A stretch of 37,698 bases of DNA, taken from contig JAJFUG010000110.1 in assembly GCA_021372515.1 (NCBI GenBank), positions 1 to 37,698 on the forward strand, given 5' to 3'. Source of the DNA: a bacterium (lineage in GTDB: Bacteria; Gemmatimonadota; Glassbacteria; GWA2-58-10). The notes under the pieces were generated by a model that was given only the letters and a program-made list of their open reading frames with translations, made no database searches and had not been told where the DNA came from. The translations under genes and the position numbers were made by a program. This document shows, piece by piece, positions 32,091 through 37,698 of this stretch; positions within the stretch are counted from its first letter, which is position 1; each line of letters starts with the position of its first letter.

Positions 32091-33229
32091 GTCCAGACTC
32101 CGGCAACAGGTTTACCGCAAGCCTTACAGGAACCGCTCTTGAGCGCCACCTCCAACACCGTGTAGCCCACCCGGCGCACCACAACCGCGCCGCAGGAGGG
32201 GCAGCGGGTGGATTCCGAGGGGTGGCCGGGCACGTTGCCCAGGTAGACGAAGTGCAGCCCGGCCTTGCGCCCCAGCTCCAGGGCGCGCTCCAGCGAGGCC
32301 ACCGGAGTGGAGGGCAGGCGGGTCAGACGGTACATCGGGTGGAAACGGGTGAAATGCAGCGGCACATCCGGCCCCAGCTCCCGGGCGACCCAGTCGCACA
32401 GCTCGGCGATCTCAGCCTCGCCGTCGTTCAGCGTGGGCACCATCAGATAGACTATCTCCAGCCATTTTCCCTGCGCGTGGATCAGCTTGAGCGAGTCGAG
32501 CACCGGGGCCAGCTCACCCGAGCAGACTTCCTTATAGTATTTCTCGCGGAACGATTTGAGGTCCACCTTGATCGCATCCAGCGCGCCGCAAAGCTGCACG
32601 AGCGGCTTCTCCTGGATGTAGCCGTTCGAGACCATCACCGCCCGCAGGCCTTTCTCGCGGGCAGCCAGGGCGGTGTCGTACATGTACTCGTAGAACACCA
32701 CCGGCTCGCTGTAGGTGAAAGCCACAGTGCGCGCCCGGCTTTGCGCGGCCGAGGCTGCGGCATCGCGCGGCGGCAGACTGTAGACATCCACCTGCTCGGG
32801 GCGGGTCTGGCTGATCTCCCAGTTCTGGCAGAACGCGCAGTCCACGTTGCATCCGGCCGTGGCCAGGGAAAAGGCGTTTGAGCCGGGCAGGAAATGGAAG
32901 AACGGCTTTTTTTCGATGGGGTCCACGTTCACCGCGCAGGCTGCGCCCCAGACCCGGGTGACATACTTGCCGCCCTTGTTCTCGCGCACTCCGCAATAGC
33001 CGCGCTCCAGGTCATCCACCCGGCACTTGCGCGGGCAGAGCTGGCACTGCACGCGCTGGCTTTCGGCCGGGTCCCAGAACATGGCCTCGTGGTCCGGGAT
33101 ATCGGCCCCGGACAGGCGTGCTTGCGCCCGGGCCGGAGCGGCCAGCCCCGAGGCGGCCACGGCGGCCAGGCAGCCGCCGCAGGAACGTAGGAAATCACGA
33201 CGGTCGAGCCGCACAGCGCAGCCCTCCAT
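32087..33229 (-). CDS. AmmeMemoRadiSam-type radical SAM enzyme with Tat signal
   Basis: 380-aa radical SAM protein. The canonical CxxxCxxC is AGCNVDCAFCQNWEIS (Cys127, Cys131, Cys134). An extra N-terminal Cys cluster (Cys62, Cys65, Cys69, Cys79 in CQLCPRKC and GYCGVREN) and a C-terminal zinc-ribbon-like region (CPSCG and CKACG) are typical of the family, which resembles pyruvate-formate-lyase activases. Uniquely interesting is the N-terminus: RLDRRDFLRSCGG followed by Ala-rich hydrophobic residues and APARAQA, a clear twin-arginine signal with likely cleavage near residue 35. Without it the length fits the family. It is coupled to the MEMO-AMMECR1 fusion downstream. How S-adenosylmethionine and electrons would reach an exported enzyme is unclear. 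Confidence 0.9.
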   Translation of the reverse strand: MEGCAVRLDRRDFLRSCGGCLAAVAASGLAAPARAQARLSGADIPDHEAMFWDPAESQRVQCQLCPRKCRVDDLERGYCGVRENKGGKYVTRVWGAACAVNVDPIEKKPFFHFLPGSNAFSLATAGCNVDCAFCQNWEISQTRPEQVDVYSLPPRDAAASAAQSRARTVAFTYSEPVVFYEYMYDTALAAREKGLRAVMVSNGYIQEKPLVQLCGALDAIKVDLKSFREKYYKEVCSGELAPVLDSLKLIHAQGKWLEIVYLMVPTLNDGEAEIAELCDWVARELGPDVPLHFTRFHPMYRLTRLPSTPVASLERALELGRKAGLHFVYLGNVPGHPSESTRCPSCGAVVVRRVGYTVLEVALKSGSCKACGKPVAGVWT

Positions 33230-33312
33230 TCTTTATCTCGAATAATTCAGAATACCCTCTTCAATCCATCACGGCGATGACTCAGTTAAGGCCCGTCTAT
33301 GCCGTTTTTCCC

Positions 33313-33374
33313 GTAGGGGCAGGCCCCTGTGCCTGCCCCGTTCTGTCCGGACGGCCACGGGGGGCCGCCCCTAC
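33313..33374. repeat. Dispersed palindromic repeat, copy 2
   Basis: 62-bp near-copy of 12155-12215 with identical 15-bp left (GTAGGGGCAGGCCCC) and 15-bp right (GGGGGCCGCCCCTAC) ends; the differences are in the middle. It lies in the 209-bp spacer between the DUF362 gene (ends 33439) and the radical SAM gene (starts 33229), where it may separate transcription of the two halves of the cluster. Confidence 0.8.
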
Positions 33375-33438
33375 GTGTATCGGCCGGTTCCGGAATGTCA
33401 GACTTGGCGGCCGCACCGCGCAAGACATCGAACCGGCC

Positions 33439-34422
33439 TCAATCCAGCACGCTCTCGCGGATACTGGACAGGTCGCTTTCGCCCAGGTTATGGCTGCTGT
33501 CCCCGGCGGTGATAATGTAGCTGGGCTCGCGTCCGGCCTGGGCCAGGCTCATCATCCTGGCGGCCTTGCGCCGCTCCTCCACCATGCGCCAACCCACCCG
33601 GTCCAGGGCCACCGGGTCGGCCGCGGCAAGTATCAGCCCGGCGGGCCAGCTCCACTGGGGACGGTAGGCCGGGCCGCCCTCGTACTGCGCGGTGAACGCC
33701 TCGCAAATCGTGAGCACGGTCTTGCCGCGCAGGGGCGGCGCGCAGTTGAGGTCGGCCACGAACGGGTCGCCACGGTTGGGGTGGTACTTGTTCGGGTTGT
33801 GCACCGCGCCGTAGAGGTTTTTCAGCCCCACCGAAACGCCCACGATGCCGTGGTCCTTGAGTACGGGAAGATTGATCAGCGTGTCGCAGGTCTCGGTCAC
33901 TGTGCGTGAAAAAAGGCTGCCCACCGTGCCCTGGACTATAAGCTCCGGGCTGTAGCCCGCGCTGTCGTTGCCCAGGCACTGGACCTTGCCGCTGCGGACT
34001 ATCTCGAACCCGGCGTGGGTCAGGTCGCGGTCGGAGCGCTCCCAGATCACTATTTTCTGCAGGCCTGGCAGGTTGTCAACCAGTTGCGCGGCCAGGGCGT
34101 GCACGAACTGGGGCGAGCTGCACACCCCATGCCCCGCCAGGCAGTTGGGCTTGAGCCCCACCACCCGCGCCTTTCCCAGGAACGCGGCCCAGGCCTCCCT
34201 TAGGCTGCCCTTGCCGCTCAGATGGCAGATCGCCCGCTCGATCATCGCGGAGGCGGTCTTTTCATCCGGGGCCACGCCAAGGCTGCTGAAAACCTTGTCC
34301 CGCACCGTGACCACCTGCCCGCGCAGGCCGGTCGCTGTGCCTTGTGCGGCTACGGCCGGGCTGGATTTCAGGCTCAGGGCCAAAGTCAGCGGCCCGGCCA
34401 CGAGGAAACGCCGTCTGTCCAT
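33439..34422 (-). CDS. DUF362-domain protein with Tat-like signal
   Basis: 327 aa; DUF362 proteins have no assigned biochemical role. The start ATG at 34422 gives MDRRRFLVAGPLTLALSL, a twin-arginine-like signal; longer readings run into the preceding MEMO gene in another frame. Diagnostic DUF362 features: VGLKPNCLAGHG, TCDTLINLPVLKDHGIVGVSVGLKNLYG, and the C-terminal ADPVALDRVGWRMVEERR. No ferredoxin domain is attached. It begins 8 bp after the cytoplasmic MEMO gene stop, so it is co-transcribed with it. DUF362 proteins often occur near MEMO/radical SAM genes in anaerobes, as far as I recall. Confidence 0.85.
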   Translation of the reverse strand: MDRRRFLVAGPLTLALSLKSSPAVAAQGTATGLRGQVVTVRDKVFSSLGVAPDEKTASAMIERAICHLSGKGSLREAWAAFLGKARVVGLKPNCLAGHGVCSSPQFVHALAAQLVDNLPGLQKIVIWERSDRDLTHAGFEIVRSGKVQCLGNDSAGYSPELIVQGTVGSLFSRTVTETCDTLINLPVLKDHGIVGVSVGLKNLYGAVHNPNKYHPNRGDPFVADLNCAPPLRGKTVLTICEAFTAQYEGGPAYRPQWSWPAGLILAAADPVALDRVGWRMVEERRKAARMMSLAQAGREPSYIITAGDSSHNLGESDLSSIRESVLD

Positions 34423-34430
34423 ATTTATCT

Positions 34431-35288
34431 TCAAGCCTCGGGGCTTGCCTTGCGGTAAAATATCCCCGCGGTGTAGCCCACCACGTGATTGTAGTCCCCG
34501 CTGCGCTCGCCGCTGGTGGCGTAGCTCAGATCCTCGCCCGAGTCGGCGCCCAGGCCGCGGGCTGCGATCATGGCCGCGATCAGGGGCCCGGCCCCGCAGG
34601 CCTCGGCCCGGCTGCCCCGGATGTCGAGGAACAGGCCGTCCGGATCGAACGCGTTGATCCGCTCGACCACCAAGCTGTCCAGGCACTCGGCCCGCTGCTG
34701 GCTGTGGTAATGGGACAGGTCGGTGCTGGCCACGACCAGCGCGCGCCGCCCGGCCAGGGCATTCATCAGCGCCCCGGCCAGGCACTGGCAGGAATCCTGG
34801 TCCTGCGAGCCCATCACCACCGGCAGGATGTTGAACGGCCCCTCCAGCACCACCTGCAGGAACGGCAACTGCACCTCCAGGGCGTGCTCGCCCCCCAGGT
34901 GCCCCACCGCGGCCACCCGCACCCGGCCGTTCTCCATTTTCTCCAGGATTTCAACAGCCTCGCGGTCCACTGGCAGCTCGCCCAGCGGTGTGAGATACGA
35001 CTTGCCGCCGAACACGCTGCTGTAGCCGAAAGACTCACGGTGGCTGGGCGAAATGACCGCCACTGTGTCGAAACCGCGGCCACGCACCTGCCTGTAGGCG
35101 AAAGCCGCCACCGGCGCGGAATAGATGTAGCCGGCGTGCGGGGCGACCAGGGCCAGGATGTCCAGGTTCGAGCGGTCCAGGTCCACCCGGTCCAGATAAG
35201 CGGTGATCTCGTTGCGGAGGCGGTCGGGATCGGCGGGATAGAACTGTCCGGCCACCACCGGTTTGCGTACCTCCAGGCCCATTCCCAT
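34431..35288 (-). CDS. MEMO-family protein, leaderless paralogue (AmmeMemoRadiSam B)
   Basis: 285 aa, one MEMO domain without signal peptide or AMMECR1 extension, so predicted cytoplasmic. The family residues are all kept: His51 in APHAGYIYSAP, His83 in SPSHRESFGYSS, His193 in STDLSHYH and Cys231 in EACGAGPL. It is a clear paralogue of the MEMO half of the exported fusion (shared EVQLPFLQ, PVVMGSQ and GDxxxVVGY). Start ATG 35288, with GGAGG 8 nt upstream. Reaction unknown; MEMO proteins share a fold with metal-dependent dioxygenases and bind metal in some homologues. Confidence 0.9.
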   Translation of the reverse strand: MGMGLEVRKPVVAGQFYPADPDRLRNEITAYLDRVDLDRSNLDILALVAPHAGYIYSAPVAAFAYRQVRGRGFDTVAVISPSHRESFGYSSVFGGKSYLTPLGELPVDREAVEILEKMENGRVRVAAVGHLGGEHALEVQLPFLQVVLEGPFNILPVVMGSQDQDSCQCLAGALMNALAGRRALVVASTDLSHYHSQQRAECLDSLVVERINAFDPDGLFLDIRGSRAEACGAGPLIAAMIAARGLGADSGEDLSYATSGERSGDYNHVVGYTAGIFYRKASPEA

Positions 35289-35349
35289 ACGGCGGACCTC
35301 CGGCTCTGTGGACGTAACTGACTGCTGAGGGGTGAGTTATTTCATGTTC

Positions 35350-35378
35350 AAGATAGAGGCCGTACAATGAAAACGCAA
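35350..35378 (-). promoter_or_regulatory. Possible promoter for MEMO-DUF362
   Basis: Minus strand: TTGCGT (35378-35373), 17-bp spacer, TATCTT (35355-35350), in the 115-bp gap after the racemase gene. Moderate match; the genes could also be read from the PHP-GTPase-racemase unit. Confidence 0.4.
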
Positions 35379-35403
35379 GGAGCAAGGCGCAGGTTGCGGA
35401 AAC

Positions 35404-36183
35404 TCAGTCGAGTGGGCGCAACTTTTCCGGGGCCACGCGAGCCACCAGCGCACGGGCGGTGATAAGGGCCGGGTCGACAAGGTCCACGCCCTCCAGGCGC
35501 GCGGCGGGCAGGGCCAGGGGCAACTCGGTGCAACCCAGGATTATCACCGCCGCCCCTTTGGCTGCCAGGTGCGCCACCGCGGCGCGGCATTCCTCCACCG
35601 CCCGCTCGCTCACCGGGTTGGAGCGGGCCTTGATCCCCCACTCGCGGTCGTAGATCGCCCGCTGCCCCCGGACAATGAATTCCTCCTCCGGCAGGAGCAG
35701 CTCCGCGAGGCCCTCCGGGCCCTCAAGAAGGCGCTCGTAGACCCGGCAGCGGATTGTGCCCTCTGTGGCCAGAAGGCCCACCCGGGCGGCGCGGCCGTAG
35801 CGCCCGCGGATGAAACGCCCGGTCTCGGCAAGCATGTCCACGAGCTCCAGGCGCAGGCCGGCCTGATCCATGCGCTCGCGCAGCGGTCCCATGATGGACG
35901 CCGCGTGGGCCGTGTTGCAGGCTATGGCGGCCACAGTCGCCCCCGCGGCCTCCAGGGCCCGGCAGGCCTCGAACAGCCCCCCGGCCGGGTTCTCCGCGCC
36001 GTGGCTCAGAAGGTACCCGGTGCGGTCCGGGATACGGCTCCCCGCCGAGAACAGGAGCACCTCAAGCTGGTCCTGGTCTGTGCCGTCGGTGAGCACGCTG
36101 TCGAACAGCTTGCGGTTGAGGTCCAGGCCGGCGTAGGGGCCCACCCCGCCCACGATTCCGATCACTTTGCGCCGCTCGGGCAT
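35404..36183 (-). CDS. Aspartate/glutamate racemase family protein
   Basis: Cofactor-independent amino-acid racemase, probably aspartate or a related substrate. With ATG 36183 it is 259 aa; an alternative TTG at 36195 overlaps the GTPase stop (TTGA). The two catalytic cysteines are present in AAIACNTAHA and IILGCTELPLAL, and the N-terminus IGIVGGVGPYAGLDL is typical of the YgeA/aspartate racemase branch rather than MurI. It directly follows the TGS GTPase gene. It may supply a D-amino acid or act on an unusual substrate; the neighbours do not say which. Confidence 0.88.
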   Translation of the reverse strand: MPERRKVIGIVGGVGPYAGLDLNRKLFDSVLTDGTDQDQLEVLLFSAGSRIPDRTGYLLSHGAENPAGGLFEACRALEAAGATVAAIACNTAHAASIMGPLRERMDQAGLRLELVDMLAETGRFIRGRYGRAARVGLLATEGTIRCRVYERLLEGPEGLAELLLPEEEFIVRGQRAIYDREWGIKARSNPVSERAVEECRAAVAHLAAKGAAVIILGCTELPLALPAARLEGVDLVDPALITARALVARVAPEKLRPLD

Positions 36184-36191
36184 ATCAGTTC

Positions 36192-37169
36192 TCAACTATG
36201 GAGTTCCAGAATATCACCATCCGCCAGACGCTCCTCGCGGTTCACCATCTGACCCTCGTACTTGCCTTTGCTCCAGATACGGGCGAACTTGAGACTGGCG
36301 GCGATGTCGCGGTGCACGGCCTCGGCGAACTGGAGCACCGTGCTGCCAGCGGGCAGGACAAACGGCTCGGCCAGGTCGGGTTTGCCGCCCGGGGCCTTTG
36401 GGTAGACCCGGATCACGTTCAGGCTGTCGAATAGCGCCCGCCGCAAATTGTCCACCCCCTCGCCGGTCTCTGCGCTCAGCGGGTGCAGCGCCAGGCCGCT
36501 CTCATCCAGCTCTCGAAAGATTTCCAGGGTCTCCCGAGCTCCCGGCGCATCCAGCCTCAGCCCTGCGGCTAACATCGGGCGGGCCAGGACCTGCGGGTCG
36601 GATTCACTGCCCCGCAACGGGACAAGCTTTTTCGCCGCCATGTGCTCCAGACACCAGCCCGACTGGCTCAGCGGGTCGCCGGCCAGGTCCAGGCAGAGCA
36701 GCACCACATCCGCGGCCTTGAGCAGGTCCACCACCCAGTGCTCCTCGTACTCCTCGGACAGGGGCGGCATGTCCACAAGCTGGATACGGACATCCTCGAA
36801 CTGCATCATCGCGGCCTGGGGCGCGCGCGTGGTGAACGGGTAGTCGGCCACCTCGGGCGTGGCGTTGGTCAGGGCGGCCACCAGGCTGCTCTTGCCGATG
36901 TTGGCCGGGCCGGCCAGGGCGATCTGTCCCGCGCCCTCCTTGCGCACCTTGAACGAGAAGGATTTCCTGCCCCGCGCGGCCGCCTCCTCCTGCTGCTGGC
37001 GCAGCCTGGAGAGCTTGTGCTTCAGGTCGGCCTGCATGCGCTCCGTGCCCTTGTGCTTGGGAATCAGGCGGAGCATTTCCTCCAGGCGGCGGACACGTTC
37101 CTCGTCGGTGGTGGCGTCCTTGAAGGCTTGTTCGGCTTCCAGATACTGGGGAGTGAGGTTTGCGGGCAA
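36192..37169 (-). CDS. OBG/DRG-like GTPase with C-terminal TGS domain, degenerate G motifs
   Basis: 325 aa. A charged helical N-terminus (about 1-75) precedes a G domain with G1 LAGPANIGKSSLV and a G2-region threonine in YPFTTRAPQ. G3 reads LVDMPPLSEEYEE (Asp-x-Pro-Pro in place of Asp-x-Pro-Gly). The expected G4 NKxD is replaced by AGLRLD; G5 LSAETGEG is present. The C-terminal TGS domain (about 252-325) contains FVLPAGSTVLQFAEAVHRDIA and ends RLADGDILELHS. The start is TTG 37169, supported by AAAGGAGAG about 9 nt upstream. It lies 16 bp after the PHP gene. The family suggests ribosome or RNA association; altered G3/G4 makes guanine specificity uncertain. Confidence 0.85.
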   Translation of the reverse strand: MPANLTPQYLEAEQAFKDATTDEERVRRLEEMLRLIPKHKGTERMQADLKHKLSRLRQQQEEAAARGRKSFSFKVRKEGAGQIALAGPANIGKSSLVAALTNATPEVADYPFTTRAPQAAMMQFEDVRIQLVDMPPLSEEYEEHWVVDLLKAADVVLLCLDLAGDPLSQSGWCLEHMAAKKLVPLRGSESDPQVLARPMLAAGLRLDAPGARETLEIFRELDESGLALHPLSAETGEGVDNLRRALFDSLNVIRVYPKAPGGKPDLAEPFVLPAGSTVLQFAEAVHRDIAASLKFARIWSKGKYEGQMVNREERLADGDILELHS

Positions 37170-37185
37170 GCGGAAGTCTCTCCTT

Positions 37186-37698
37186 TCAGAGCGCGGCGTC
37201 CCGTCGTGAGCAGGCGGCGGACTCGATGCGGTCGAGGGTTTCCTCGCTCACACCACAGAAGCCGATCTGACGGCCTTTCTCGATGGAGTCGAAATGACGT
37301 CCGTGGTAGTCCGTGCCGCCGCTGGCCAGCAGCCCGAACTCCTGGCACAGGGCGTTGAGGTAATCCCGCACCGGCTGGTCGTGCTTGGGGGTCACCACCT
37401 CCAGGCCGTCCAGCCCCGCGGCCTTGAGCCGCAGAATCTCAGTCGGGTCGGCGCGCTGCGGATGGGCCCAGAACGCCACTCCCCCGGCACTGTGGATCAG
37501 CGCGACCGCCCCAGCGGCATCGGTGAACGGCCTTGTGCGGGCGAACTGACGGAAATAGTTCACCATGTAATCCGGGTCGCCGAAGATTTCCAGTATCTCC
37601 GGGCTGTCCCAGGCATAGGAACTCACCTCGCCGCGCACGTAGAGCATGTCGATCAGGTGGCTCATGTTGGGTACGCCCGCGCCGGTGCGGCGGGCCAG
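37186..37698 (-). CDS. PHP-domain phosphoesterase (partial, N-terminus beyond window)
   Basis: C-terminal part of a PHP (polymerase and histidinol phosphatase) domain protein; reading continues past 37698. Metal-binding motifs visible are GGVAFWAHPQRADP and LLASGGTDYHGRHF, characteristic of the TrpH/RNase AM (YciV) branch that hydrolyses 3',5'-nucleoside bisphosphates or RNA 5' ends. The N-terminal HxHxxxSDG motif is outside the window. The protein ends with a short extension (residues after RQIGFCGV). It is the first visible gene of the minus-strand unit with the TGS GTPase and racemase. Confidence 0.85.
   Translation of the reverse strand: MARRTGAGVPNMSHLIDMLYVRGEVSSYAWDSPEILEIFGDPDYMVNYFRQFARTRPFTDAAGAVALIHSAGGVAFWAHPQRADPTEILRLKAAGLDGLEVVTPKHDQPVRDYLNALCQEFGLLASGGTDYHGRHFDSIEKGRQIGFCGVSEETLDRIESAACSRRDAAL

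Noticed and set aside
34423-34785. N-terminal extension of the DUF362 protein
   Set aside because: It overlaps the MEMO gene in another frame and would bury the RRRFL signal motif; ATG 34422 is preferred.
1-37698. tRNA, rRNA, IS elements, prophage or toxin-antitoxin pairs
   Set aside because: Looked for on both strands; no cloverleaf-like tRNA, transposase, integrase or typical TA pair was recognised.

Overview
The window is a GC-rich, gene-dense bacterial chromosome segment with no tRNA, rRNA, CRISPR array, phage or IS element that I could find. It probably comes from an uncultivated, rod-shaped Gram-negative lineage of the FCB superphylum or a neighbouring candidate phylum. The reasons are a GWxTD-domain secreted protein, a small secreted protein with a FlgD/Por-type C-terminal tail, several lipoproteins and Tat substrates, a TolC efflux system and a complete mre/mrd elongation cluster. 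The phylum call is inference from gene content only.

Layout. (1) 1-3418, minus strand: a tetR-tolC-hlyD-ABC ATPase efflux operon like E. coli cecR/ybhGF, with a consensus promoter and an overlapping palindromic operator at 3451-3498. (2) 3594-4877, plus: a hypothetical lipoprotein, then a 59-residue protein that is 69% Asp+Glu with its own consensus promoter. (3) 4961-12067, plus: a diaminopimelate/lysine cluster, lysA-dapF and dapL-dapA-dapB-aspC, using the one-step LL-DAP aminotransferase route. lysA has a ~300-nt structured leader ending in an intrinsic terminator, so it looks attenuated or gives a separate small RNA. (4) 12068-14809: an array of palindromic repeats and terminators between convergent genes, then a large GWxTD secreted protein (minus). 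(5) 15011-21338, plus: ileS (type 2)-dksA-like-lspA-rluD-like-HD/OB exoribonuclease-like. (6) 21681-28472, plus: mreB-mreC-mreD-mrdA-rodA-glycosyltransferase; mreB has no usable ATG/GTG/TTG and seems to start at AUC. (7) 28649-30353: a Tat-exported TIM-barrel-like protein and, convergent to it, the sorting-tail protein. (8) 30555-37698, minus: PHP-TGS GTPase-Asp/Glu racemase, then MEMO-DUF362, then radical SAM-(MEMO+AMMECR1 fusion).

The most unusual content is region 8. The AMMECR1/MEMO/radical-SAM trio (AmmeMemoRadiSam, function unknown) is normally thought of as cytoplasmic. Here the radical SAM enzyme carries a twin-arginine signal, its partner is a MEMO-AMMECR1 fusion with a Sec/lipoprotein-like signal, and the neighbouring DUF362 protein also starts with a Tat-like RRRFL motif. 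A second, leaderless MEMO paralogue lies beside it. This suggests an exported version of the system with a cytoplasmic counterpart.

Other points of note are the lysA leader, the acidic mini-protein, the AUC start of mreB, a TGS GTPase with degraded G3/G4 motifs, and a ~61-bp palindromic repeat present twice 21 kb apart.
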